Positions 42,904 through 51,381 of a DNA stretch of 64,000 bases are shown piece after piece. This stretch comes from VAZQ01 sp963763365. GTDB lineage: Bacteria; Pseudomonadota; Alphaproteobacteria; Rhizobiales; Xanthobacteraceae. The DNA lies in the NCBI GenBank assembly GCA_963763365.1, contig CAVXOE010000017.1:248001-312000 (forward strand), written 5' to 3'. Every line of letters begins with the position of its first letter. Position 1 is the first letter of the stretch. The position numbers were made by a program, and so were the translations under genes. Below the pieces are notes generated by a model that was not told the origin of the DNA, made no database searches, and saw only the letters and a program-made list of their open reading frames with translations.

Positions 42904-44043
42904 ATGACCGACAATCTCCCGAACCTCGTTGCCGTCGCGCTGATCGTCCTTGCCGCACTGGGGACGTTGGCGCTACTCGCAACGGTCATGCTGCGCGTGC
43001 TGCGCCAGCGCGATCATGAGGCGGCCGAACGCCAGATGGCCGAGGCCGCTCGGCTGCAAGCCGAGACGTCGGTCCGTATCGAGGGTATGCGCGACATGCT
43101 CGCCGGCCGCCAGGCCGAGCTGGCGCGCGCCGTCAACGAGCGGCTCGATTCGGTGACGCACCATCTCAGCCAGTCGATGACCGCCACCCGCCAGCACACC
43201 GTCGACAGCCTGCAGAAGCTCAACGAACGGCTGGTGGTGATCGACAGCGCGCAGAAGAACATCACCGACCTCGCCTCGCAGGTCACGTCGTTGCAGAGCG
43301 TGCTCAGCAACAAGCAGGCGCGCGGTGCGTTCGGGCAAGGCCGCATGGAGATCATCGTCCAGGACGGCCTGCCGAAGGGATGCTTCGAATTCCAGTACAC
43401 GCTGCCGAACAAGAGCCGGCCCGACTGCGTGGTGTTCCTGCCGGACGGCCGCCCGCTTGTCATCGACGCCAAGTTCCCGCTCGAAGCCGTGACCGCTTTT
43501 CGCGAAGCGGAGACGGACGAAGCGCGCAAGCAGGCCGGGACGCGAGTGCGCCAGGACGTCGGCCGGCATGTCGGCGACATCGCACAGAAATACTTGATCC
43601 CCGGCGAGACACAGGACATGGCGCTGATGTTCGTGCCGTCGGAGTCGGTCTACGCCGAGTTGCACGACGCGTTCGACGACCTGTTCCAGAAGGCCTACCG
43701 GGCCAAGGTCGTCATCGTCTCGCCGACGCTGCTCATGCTGGCCATCCACGTGATCCAGCAGATTCAGCGCGACGCGCGCATGCGCGAGGCCGCCGACAAG
43801 ATTCATGCCGAGGTCGGCCACCTGATGGACGACGTCGAGCGGCTGCACCACCGCGTGCTCAGCCTGCAGAAGCACTTTGGCCAGGCGAACGAGGACGTGC
43901 GGCACATCCTGATCTCGGCCGAGAAGGTCGAGAAGCGCGCCACGCGCATCCGCGAGGTGGAGTTCGGCGGCGGCGACGCCGACACGAGCGATCCGACCGT
44001 CATCCCCGCCCCGATCGTGCGCAAACTTCAGGCGCGAGAATGA
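42904..44043 (+). CDS. rmuC: DNA recombination protein RmuC
   Basis: 379 residues. N-terminal membrane anchor (VAVALIVLAALGTLALLATVM), a long coiled-coil (roughly 35-130), then the RmuC nuclease-like domain with GRMEIIVQDGLPKG, RPDCVVFLPDGRPLVIDAKF (PD-(D/E)xK-type strand) and ALMFVPSESVYAEL. Thought to limit inversions at short repeats; the biochemical role is poorly defined. ATG 42904. Divergent from def. Confidence 0.93.
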   Translation: MTDNLPNLVAVALIVLAALGTLALLATVMLRVLRQRDHEAAERQMAEAARLQAETSVRIEGMRDMLAGRQAELARAVNERLDSVTHHLSQSMTATRQHTVDSLQKLNERLVVIDSAQKNITDLASQVTSLQSVLSNKQARGAFGQGRMEIIVQDGLPKGCFEFQYTLPNKSRPDCVVFLPDGRPLVIDAKFPLEAVTAFREAETDEARKQAGTRVRQDVGRHVGDIAQKYLIPGETQDMALMFVPSESVYAELHDAFDDLFQKAYRAKVVIVSPTLLMLAIHVIQQIQRDARMREAADKIHAEVGHLMDDVERLHHRVLSLQKHFGQANEDVRHILISAEKVEKRATRIREVEFGGGDADTSDPTVIPAPIVRKLQARE

Positions 44044-44059
44044 CCGGCCTTTGCCGAAG

Positions 44060-45032
44060 CTAATTCTGCTTCAGCCCGAGTTCCTCGATGAAGCGCTTGG
44101 CCTCCACGATCTGCTCCGCGGCGAATTTCCGGTAGTCGTCGGTGCTGAGATAGAATGCTTCCTGGTCGAGCTTGTTCGTCACCGCGATGTAGGACGGCTC
44201 CTCCATCCCCTTCTTGAACGCATCGTGCAGGATCTTGACGATCGCCGGGTCCATGCCCTTCGGCCCCGCCAATCCGAACGGCGAGTTCGACACGATGTCG
44301 ATGCCGACGTCGCGCAGGGTCGGCGCCTCCGGCCAGTTCTTCGTGCGCGCGGCGCCCCAGGTGACCAGCAGGCGGAGCTGACGGGAGTCCACCAATTGCG
44401 CCCAGCCGCTGGAATCCGCCATGGCGTTGATATGCCCGCCGAGCAACGCATTGGTCGCGTCGGCATTGCCCTTGAACGGCACGTGCGTCCACTTGATGCC
44501 CTGCTGCTTGGCGATCTGCTCCATCGTGATGTGCAGGCTGGTGCCGGCGCCGGGCGAGCCATAGTTGAGCTTGCCGGGGTTGGCCTTGGCGTCGGCGAGG
44601 AGTTCGTTGAACGTCTTCCACGGCGCGTCGGTTTTCACCACGACGCCGAACGTATAGCCGGTGAGGCTGATGATGTAGGTGAAGTCGGTCGCCGGATCGA
44701 ACGTCACCTTGTTCATGAACGGATAACGGAAGATGGTGATCGGGATCTGCGCGATGGTGTAGCCGTCGGGCCTGGCAGACGCCGCCATCTGCGCGGGGCC
44801 GAGCGTGCCCGCGGCCCCTGCCCGGTTCTCGATCACGATCGGCTGGCCGAGATGCTTTTCGGTCGCTACGGCGAGCGCACGCAGCCCCACATCGGTGGTT
44901 CCGCCAGCCGGCCAGGGCACGATCAAGCGTGACCGGCCGCGTCGGGAAGCTCTGCGCCAGCGCCGCACCCGTCCACGCGCACGCGCTAAGGGCCAGGGCC
45001 GCCAAGGCCCCGCGAAATACTCGCTTCATCAT
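44060..45032 (-). pseudogene. Bug-type periplasmic receptor with apparent frameshift after the signal peptide
   Basis: Reading from MKRVFRGALAALALSACAWT (ATG 45029 or 45032, with GGAGGAAC upstream) gives a signal peptide and AQSFPTRPVT, after which the frame fails. One base away, from about 44925, LIVPWPAGGTTDVGLRALA continues to 44060 (NRAGAAGTLGPAQMA, PDGYTIAQIPIT, YGSPGAGTSLHITMEQIA). Removing one A of the AA at 44925-44926 restores a normal Bug protein of about 320 residues. All downstream motifs are intact, so either a very recent mutation or a consensus error. No TctAB genes nearby. Confidence 0.85.
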
Positions 45033-45166
45033 GTTCCTCCCGGCATCGACCGTGTTCTGCGCCCCGGTCCTGGAAGCCTGAAAATAAGGCTACGCCCGTT
45101 CATATTTCACCGCAATCGCGTGCGAAACCTTGCGCCGGGGGAACGATTTCAAAGATAGCCTGATCA

Positions 45167-46540
45167 ATGACCGTCACGCCTGACGCAGCATCAGCCCGCC
45201 CGAGCTTTGCCGACATGCTCGCGGTCTATCTCCAGCCGCGCGTCCTGATCGTGCTGTTCCTCGGCTTTTCGGCCGGGCTACCGTTGGCGCTAACCGGTTC
45301 GACGCTTCTCTGGTGGATGCGGGAGGCCGGCGTCGATCTCGGCACCATCGGGCTGTTCGCGCTGGTCGGCACGCCGTACACGGTGAAATTCCTGTGGGCC
45401 CCGGTCGTTGATGCGCTCGACATTCCGGTTCTCTCAACACTGCTGGGCCGGCGGCGCGGCTGGCTGATCTTCTCGCAGCTTCTGCTCATCGCCGCGATTG
45501 CGTTTCTCGCCTTCTGTAATCCAGCCGCTGCACCCTGGTGGGTCGCGCTCGGCGCTCTCCTGGTGGCCACCGCGTCCGCCACGCAGGATATCGTCATCGA
45601 TGCCTTCCGCATCGAAAGTCTGCCCGAGAGCGAACAGGCCGCTGGTATGGCCTCGTACGTAGCGGCCTATCGGATCGGGGGACTGGCCTCGACTATGGGC
45701 ATACTCCATTTAGTGTCGAGCTTCGTGGATCACGGCTTCCCGAGCGATGCCGCCTGGACCGCTGGCTACCTCGCGATGGCCGGGCTTGTCGTGATCGGGA
45801 TGATAACGACACTGATCGCGACCGAACCGGAAAAGTCCGCCGCTGCGGTCGCGGACCACTCGACCCATTCCAAGGAGAGCCCGCTGCGGCGCGTCCTTGT
45901 CTCAGCCTACGGCGCCTTCTCCGAATTCCTCACCCGCGACGCAGCGCTTGTCGTGCTCGCCTTTGTGGTGTTGTACAAGTTCTGCGACGCGTTTGCGGGC
46001 GCGATGACCGCCCCGTTCGTCGTCGATCTTGGCTTCTCGCGCAACGACTACGCCAACATCGTCAAGGGCGTGGGGTTTGCAGCGACGTTGATCGGCGGAT
46101 TCGCCGGCGGCGCATTGGCGCTCCGTTATCCGCTGGTAACCAGCGTTTGGATTGGCGCCATCCTGCAAATGGCATCGAACCTCATCTTCACATGGCAGGC
46201 GTTTGTGGGCGTCAACATGTGGGCGCTGACGCTGACGATCACCGTGGAAAACTTCACCGGCGCGATCGGCACTGTCATCTTCGTCGCCTATCTGTCGGCG
46301 CTTTGCCAGAACCCGCTGCACACAGCCACTCAATATGCGCTGCTCACGGCTCTCGCCGCCGTCGGACGCACCTACATGTCGGCTGGCGCCGGATTCGTCG
46401 CTCAAAAGACCGGCTGGCCGATGTTCTTCGTGATCAGCGCGCTGACCGCTCTGCCGGGTATCGTGCTGCTCATCTGGCTGCAGTACCGCGGGCACTTCGC
46501 GACGCTCGCCAAGCCCACGCGTATCGTGATGGACGATTGA
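45167..46540 (+). CDS. AmpG-like MFS permease
   Basis: 457 residues, about 12 membrane helices. N-terminal block VLFLGFSAGLPLALTGSTLLWWMREAG matches the AmpG (muropeptide) permease pattern, with GLFALVGTPYTVKFLWAPVVDAL and ASATQDIVIDAFRIE as further AmpG-type motifs. By family it imports anhydro-muropeptides for wall recycling and beta-lactamase signalling. ATG 45167, divergent from the frameshifted Bug receptor. Confidence 0.88.
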   Translation: MTVTPDAASARPSFADMLAVYLQPRVLIVLFLGFSAGLPLALTGSTLLWWMREAGVDLGTIGLFALVGTPYTVKFLWAPVVDALDIPVLSTLLGRRRGWLIFSQLLLIAAIAFLAFCNPAAAPWWVALGALLVATASATQDIVIDAFRIESLPESEQAAGMASYVAAYRIGGLASTMGILHLVSSFVDHGFPSDAAWTAGYLAMAGLVVIGMITTLIATEPEKSAAAVADHSTHSKESPLRRVLVSAYGAFSEFLTRDAALVVLAFVVLYKFCDAFAGAMTAPFVVDLGFSRNDYANIVKGVGFAATLIGGFAGGALALRYPLVTSVWIGAILQMASNLIFTWQAFVGVNMWALTLTITVENFTGAIGTVIFVAYLSALCQNPLHTATQYALLTALAAVGRTYMSAGAGFVAQKTGWPMFFVISALTALPGIVLLIWLQYRGHFATLAKPTRIVMDD

Positions 46541-46541
46541 G

Positions 46542-47147
46542 CTAGAACAGCGTCCGCTGCCGGATCGCCGCCGACAGCGTGCCCTCGTCGAGGTAGTCGA
46601 GCTCGCCGCCGACCGGCACGCCGTGCGCCAATCGCGTCACCTTGACGTTGGCGTCATGCAGCAGGTCGGTGATGTAGTGCGCCGTCGTTTGGCCATCGAC
46701 CGTGGCGTTGAGGGCGAGGATTACCTCGGTCACCGCCGCATCGTGCGCGCGCGAAACGAGCGCATCGATCGACAGGTCCTCGGGTCCGACGCCATCGAGC
46801 GGCGAGAGCGTGCCGCCGAGCACGTGATAGCGCGCATTGACCGCGTGCGCCCGCTCGAGCGCCCAGAGGTCGGCGACGTCGGCCACGACCACGATGATCG
46901 AAGGATCCCGCCGCGGATCGGTGCATACCGTGCAGGGATTCTGGCTGTCGATGTTGCCGCACTGGCGGCAGACCTCGATCTTCTCGAGCGCGGCCTGCAG
47001 GGCGCCGGCGAGCGGCGACATGATCTGCTCGCGCTTCTTGATGAGAAAGAGCGCCGCGCGGCGCGCCGAACGCGGCCCGAGCCCCGGCAGGCGGGCCAGC
47101 AGTTGGATCAGGCGCTCGATCTCGGGGCCGGCGGTGGCGGTGGGCAT
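46542..47147 (-). CDS. recR: recombination mediator protein RecR
   Basis: 201 residues. Helix-hairpin-helix LARLPGLGPRSARRAALFLI, zinc finger C-x2-C ... C-x2-C (CRQCGNIDSQNPCTVC), and Toprim IIVVVADVADLWALER ... LGGTLSPLDGVGPEDL. Acts with RecO and RecF to load RecA on gaps. ATG 47147. Follows ybaB by 20 bp in the conserved dnaX-ybaB-recR cluster. Confidence 0.96.
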   Translation of the reverse strand: MPTATAGPEIERLIQLLARLPGLGPRSARRAALFLIKKREQIMSPLAGALQAALEKIEVCRQCGNIDSQNPCTVCTDPRRDPSIIVVVADVADLWALERAHAVNARYHVLGGTLSPLDGVGPEDLSIDALVSRAHDAAVTEVILALNATVDGQTTAHYITDLLHDANVKVTRLAHGVPVGGELDYLDEGTLSAAIRQRTLF

Positions 47148-47167
47148 AGTTCGCGATTGAATTCCGC

Positions 47168-47488
47168 TTAGAACAACTTCAGCCCGGGCGGCAGCGGCAG
47201 CCCGCCGGCGACGCTCTTCATCTTCTCCTGCATCAAGGCCTCGGCCTTGCGGCGGGCATCCGCGTGCGCCGCTACGATGAGGTCCTCGACCACCTCCTTG
47301 TCCTGCGGCTTCATCAGGCTGTCGTCGATCTTGACGCCCTTCATCTCACCCTTGCCGGACAGGCTAACGGTGACGAGGCCGCCGCCCGACGCGCCGGCGA
47401 CCTCGACCTGGTCGAGTTCGGCCTGCATCGCCTCCATCTTCGATTTAAGCTCGGCGGCCTGTTTCATCAGGCCCAGGAAGTCAGCCAT
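47168..47488 (-). CDS. YbaB/EbfC nucleoid-associated protein
   Basis: 106 residues. Helical N-terminus (LGLMKQAAELKSKMEAMQAEL) and beta strand core (VSLSGKGEMKGVKIDDSLM) as in YbaB/EbfC, a dimeric DNA-binding protein. Located between dnaX and recR as in most bacteria. ATG 47488, 29 bp after dnaX. Confidence 0.95.
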   Translation of the reverse strand: MADFLGLMKQAAELKSKMEAMQAELDQVEVAGASGGGLVTVSLSGKGEMKGVKIDDSLMKPQDKEVVEDLIVAAHADARRKAEALMQEKMKSVAGGLPLPPGLKLF

Positions 47489-47517
47489 GACACACCTCTG
47501 TTGCGCGATGCGCGCGA

Positions 47518-49395
47518 TCAGAATTCTTCGTCTCTCTCGTCCGGAAAATCGTCAGCGGGGAAATCCGGAACATCGTCCTCGACCGGCGGCAACGGCGGCG
47601 ACGCGGCATCGGGCCTGCGGACATCGACAATTTTCGCTCCCGGAAAACGCGCCATCACGGCTGCCACCAACGGGTCGGCTTGCACGCCGGTCTTGAGCTC
47701 GGCCTGACGCGCGTCGTTACGCGCCTTGACAGTCGGCTCGCCCTGTTCGCCCGAGACGATGACCATCCAGCGGCGATTGGTCCACTGCGAGAATTTGCGC
47801 GAAAGGTCGTGCACCAGCGTCTTAGGCGCACTGGGCTCAAGTGCGATCTCCAGCCGGCCGTCCTCAAAGCGCACGAGCCGCACGTCGCGCTCAAGCGCCG
47901 CCTTGACGCCGATGTCACGGTTCTGCGCCGCGAGCGCGATCAACTCCTCGAAGTTTGCGACGACGAGCGGCGCGGGTGCCGATTCGGATGCGGACGCGGG
48001 ATCGCCCGTCGGCTGCACGACGGGGGCCAGAGCCGCGCGCGGGGCGCCGCGGGCCGCAACTCCACCGCTCAGCGATACGGCCGACGCCGGAGCGGGATTG
48101 TGCAGGGCGGACGCAACCGGCGCGCCAGCGGGCGCCGCGACGGCGCCGGTGGACCGAGAGCTCGACGGCCCCAATCCGTTTCCCTCCGATAGCGAGCGAA
48201 CCACCTCGTCAGGCGTCGGCAAGTCGGCCGCATACGCGATCCGCACCAGCACCATCTCGGCGGCGGCCACCGGCCGGCCGGCCTCCTGCACCTCGGCTAT
48301 GCCCTTGAGCAGCATTTGCCACGTACGCGCCAGAACGCGCATGGAAAGCTTCTCGGCGAATGCCCTGCCGCGCGCGCGCTCGACCTCGATGAGCGCCGGA
48401 TCATCGGCCACCGCCGGTACGATCTTCACGCGGGTGACAAAGTGCGTGAATTCGGCAAGGTCGCCGAGCACCACCGCGGGGTCGGCGCCGGTGTCGTACT
48501 GTGCGCGCAGCTCGGTCAACGCCGACGCAATGTCGCCGCGCATCAGCGCCTCGAACAGATCGATGACGCGAGCGCGGTCGGCGAGCCCCAGCATCTGCCG
48601 CACATGCTCGGCGCGCACGGGTCCCGCCGCATGCGCAATGGCCTGATCGAGGAGCGAAAGCGAATCGCGCACCGATCCCTCCGCCGCGCGCGCGATCAGC
48701 GCCAGTGCCTCCGGGTCGGTTTCGATGCCCTCCTTGCCGGCGATGGCGGCCAGATGCGCAACCAGCGTGCCGGCATCCACGCGGCGCAGGTCGAAACGCT
48801 GGCAGCGCGACAGCACCGTCACCGGTACCTTGCGGATTTCGGTCGTCGCGAAGATGAACTTGGCGTGCGGCGGCGGCTCCTCCAGCGTCTTGAGCAGCGC
48901 GTTGAACGCCGCTCCCGACAGCATGTGCACCTCGTCGAGGATGTAAACCTTGTAGCGCGCGCTCACCGGCGCGTAACGGATCGCATCATTGATCTGCCGA
49001 ATGTCGTCGACGCCGTTATGGGAGGCGGCATCCATCTCGATCACGTCGAGATGCCGGCTCTCCATGATGGCCGGGCAATGCACGCCAAGCTTCGGCATCG
49101 TGATCGTCGGCCCGGAGATGGAGCCGTCAGGCAGTTCGTAGTTGAGTGCACGTGCCAGGATGCGAGCCGTGGTGGTCTTGCCGACGCCGCGGACGCCGGT
49201 GAGGATCCAGGCCTGCGGGATGCGCGCAGCCTCGAACGCATTCGAGACCGTGCGCACCATGGCGTCCTGGCCGATCAGATCGTCGAAGGTTTGCGGCCGG
49301 TACTTGCGGGCCAGCACCCGGTAGCCGCTGCCCGCGGCCTGCTGCCCGGGCGCAAGGCCGGGAGCAGGGGTATCGGTACCGTCAGCGTCGCTCAT
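47518..49395 (-). CDS. dnaX: DNA polymerase III subunit gamma/tau
   Basis: Clamp-loader ATPase, 625 residues. Walker A GVRGVGKTTTARILA, Walker B LDEVHMLSGAAFNALLKTLE, sensor TVLSRCQRFDLRRV. The usual Cys-x2-Cys-x2-Cys zinc module is replaced by KLGVHCPAIMESRH with one Cys, a pattern I associate with the Bradyrhizobium/Xanthobacter side of the order. The C-terminal 250 residues are Pro/Ala rich then tau-like. ATG 49395. A programmed frameshift for gamma was not obvious. Confidence 0.95.
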   Translation of the reverse strand: MSDADGTDTPAPGLAPGQQAAGSGYRVLARKYRPQTFDDLIGQDAMVRTVSNAFEAARIPQAWILTGVRGVGKTTTARILARALNYELPDGSISGPTITMPKLGVHCPAIMESRHLDVIEMDAASHNGVDDIRQINDAIRYAPVSARYKVYILDEVHMLSGAAFNALLKTLEEPPPHAKFIFATTEIRKVPVTVLSRCQRFDLRRVDAGTLVAHLAAIAGKEGIETDPEALALIARAAEGSVRDSLSLLDQAIAHAAGPVRAEHVRQMLGLADRARVIDLFEALMRGDIASALTELRAQYDTGADPAVVLGDLAEFTHFVTRVKIVPAVADDPALIEVERARGRAFAEKLSMRVLARTWQMLLKGIAEVQEAGRPVAAAEMVLVRIAYAADLPTPDEVVRSLSEGNGLGPSSSRSTGAVAAPAGAPVASALHNPAPASAVSLSGGVAARGAPRAALAPVVQPTGDPASASESAPAPLVVANFEELIALAAQNRDIGVKAALERDVRLVRFEDGRLEIALEPSAPKTLVHDLSRKFSQWTNRRWMVIVSGEQGEPTVKARNDARQAELKTGVQADPLVAAVMARFPGAKIVDVRRPDAASPPLPPVEDDVPDFPADDFPDERDEEF

Positions 49396-49501
49396 TCCGG
49401 GCTCGCGCCACCAAGGGTCTGGCCGATTTGAACGCCTGCCGGTTGCGGGTGATCCGAACGAACGGCATGCCCGGAGCGACGGCGAAAAAGTTTGGGCCGA
49501 A

Positions 49502-49601
49502 GTGGGAGGCTGACGAGCGACCCGAACCGGAGCTCGTTAGGGCTGCTTCCTTCCGGACCTGACCCGGTTGGCGAGTGGCTCGTCCACCGCCAACCTCCCA
49601 C
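49502..49601 (-). ncRNA. ffs: signal recognition particle RNA, small bacterial 4.5S type
   Basis: On the minus strand the conserved SRP core GGTCAGGTCCGGAAGGAAGC followed by AGCC is present (49536-49564 region). The outer ends GTGGGAGG (49594-49601) and CCTCCCAC (49502-49509) pair, giving a roughly 100-nt hairpin with the GGAA tetraloop and asymmetric bulge of domain IV. Binds Ffh for co-translational targeting. Adjacent to dnaX as usual in this class. Confidence 0.95.
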
Positions 49602-49783
49602 GCCCTATATCGGGCCTCGGGAGGGCGAAAGCAAGCGACCGCCGGGCGCCTGTGGTCAACCTGCGGCCCGCCGAGGCGAGAGCTTGGCGACCACAGCGAA
49701 CATCCCTATCAACGGCTTTCCGGCCGCTTCACTGAGATTCCCCGACTGTCTTCGGAGTTCCTCCAAATATTCGGACCTGCATC

Positions 49784-50206
49784 ATGAATGCTCCGGCAGT
49801 CTGGTCGCTCGATCCGCAGCTCGAACGCGACACCGCGATGGTAGGCGACCTGCCGCTCGCGCGCACCTTGCTGATGAACGACGCCAACTATCCCTGGCTG
49901 ATCCTTGTGCCGCGCCATCCCGGTGTGACGGAACTGATCGATCTGGACGACGAGCAGCAGGCGCAATTGATGGACGAGATCGTCATGCTATCGCGCGTCC
50001 TCAAGGACGTGACCGCCTGCGACAAGCTCAACGTCGCGGCCATCGGAAACATCGTGCCGCAGCTCCACGTTCACCTCGTTGCGCGGCGGCGCAGCGATCC
50101 GGCGTGGCCGCGTCCGGTATGGGGCGCGGTTCCAACGCGTCCGTATGCAGAGGCTGAGCTTGCAAGCTTCATCGACCGCATCCGGCAGGAGGTCGCCTTC
50201 GGCTAG
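49784..50206 (+). CDS. HIT domain protein
   Basis: 140 residues. NYPWLILVPRHPGVTELIDLD and PQLHVHLVARRRSDPAWP are typical of the alphaproteobacterial HIT group. The triad is H-x-H-x-x (HVH followed by Leu-Val), so the third His of the classical motif is missing; this seems normal for this subfamily but makes hydrolase activity uncertain. ATG 49784. Its TAG stop is part of the palindrome beginning at 50203. Confidence 0.88.
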   Translation: MNAPAVWSLDPQLERDTAMVGDLPLARTLLMNDANYPWLILVPRHPGVTELIDLDDEQQAQLMDEIVMLSRVLKDVTACDKLNVAAIGNIVPQLHVHLVARRRSDPAWPRPVWGAVPTRPYAEAELASFIDRIRQEVAFG

Positions 50207-50280
50207 TGGAGTGGATTTGGCATTCGCTACCACCTCGCGGCGAGTCTGCGAAGCGAATGCCAAATCCAAAACTCCACTAG
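50203..50280. repeat. palindromic element A with CTAGTGG/CCACTAG ends
   Basis: Inverted repeat: CTAGTGGAGTGGATTTGGCA then TTCGC on the left, GCGAATGCCAAATCC and ACTCCACTAG on the right, with about 22 nt between the arms. Starts at the HIT stop codon. May serve as its terminator or be a mobile palindrome. Confidence 0.85.
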
Positions 50281-50293
50281 CAACCTATATTTG

Positions 50294-50370
50294 CTAGTGG
50301 CCCTTTGATTCTAACATTCGCAAAATGAGCCCGCCGAAACGGGATGCGAATGTTAGAATCGGACCACTAG
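50294..50370. repeat. palindromic element B with CTAGTGG/CCACTAG ends
   Basis: Second inverted repeat 13 bp after element A: CTAGTGG, then GATTCTAACATTCGCA, matched by TGCGAATGTTAGAATC and CCACTAG. Ends are identical to element A but the inner stem differs except for a shared ATTCGC. Lies 60 bp upstream of nudC. Confidence 0.85.
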
Positions 50371-50430
50371 AGCGCCGATGTTGCGCGGCGCGTGTTGCTG
50401 TGCCAGCGTCGCGCTCCCGCCGGAGGATTC

Positions 50431-51381
50431 ATGTCACCCCGCCCCGATCTCGGCCCCAAGCCGCGTCTCGGCTACACGCAGAGTTTGCTCGACCGCGCCG
50501 CCGAGCGGCGGACGGATGCGGCAGCGCTCGCTGCCCTGGAGAACGATCCACGGGCCGGCGTCTATGTGATTGGCGGCGAGATGGTCGTGCTGAAGAGGCG
50601 TTCGGTCGTGCACGAGCCACTGTTCACACCGGACGAGGCGCGTGCACTTTCGCACACCGGAGAGATCGCGTTCCTCGGCCTGCTCGACGGAGCCGGCCGG
50701 TTCGCGCTCGCGCCCAACGCAGCGACGGTCGAGGCGCTGAAGAACCGCGACGATTTCGTGGTGACCGATTTACGCTCGATCGCCATCCAGGAATTGGTCG
50801 AGAGCCATCATCTGCCGCCGATTGCGGAAGGCAAGGCGCTGCTGCATTGGCACGCGCGCCATCGCTTCTGCTCGAATTGCGGGACCGCCACCAACCTCGT
50901 CGACGGCGGCTGGCGGCGCGACTGTCCGGCCTGCAAGGTGCAGCACTTCCCCCGCACCGATCCTGTCGTCATCATGCTGCCGATCGCCGGCGACCGCTGC
51001 GTGCTCGGCCGCTCGTATCGCTTCCAGGGAAGCATGTGGTCGTGCCTGGCGGGCTTCATGGAGCCCGGCGAGGCAATCGAGGACGCGGTGCGGCGCGAGA
51101 CCCGCGAAGAGGCCGGCATCGTCTGCGGCCGCGTCTCCTATTTCACCACACAGCCCTGGCCGTTCCCTACCTCGCTGATGATCGGCTGCCACGCCGAGGC
51201 ACTGTCGGACGACATCATCATCGACCGGACGGAACTCGAAGACGCGCGCTGGTTTACCCGCGAGGAGGCCGCGCTGATGCTGCTGCGCCAACACCCAAAA
51301 GGGCTGACGACGCCACCAACGGTCGCGATCGCCTATCACATCATCCGTGCCTGGGTGGAGGAGGAGATTGAGTTCTCCTGA
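50431..51381 (+). CDS. nudC: NAD(+) diphosphatase / NADH pyrophosphatase NudC
   Basis: 316 residues. Zinc finger CSNCG ... CPACK, Nudix box GFMEPGEAIEDAVRRETREE followed by AGI, and the NudC mark TTQPWPFPTSLMIG (SQPWPFPxS-type), which separates it from other Nudix enzymes. Cleaves NAD(H) and NAD-capped RNA ends. CGGAGG at 50421-50426 supports ATG 50431 over the longer frame. Overlaps the PfkB start by 14 bp. Confidence 0.95.
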   Translation: MSPRPDLGPKPRLGYTQSLLDRAAERRTDAAALAALENDPRAGVYVIGGEMVVLKRRSVVHEPLFTPDEARALSHTGEIAFLGLLDGAGRFALAPNAATVEALKNRDDFVVTDLRSIAIQELVESHHLPPIAEGKALLHWHARHRFCSNCGTATNLVDGGWRRDCPACKVQHFPRTDPVVIMLPIAGDRCVLGRSYRFQGSMWSCLAGFMEPGEAIEDAVRRETREEAGIVCGRVSYFTTQPWPFPTSLMIGCHAEALSDDIIIDRTELEDARWFTREEAALMLLRQHPKGLTTPPTVAIAYHIIRAWVEEEIEFS

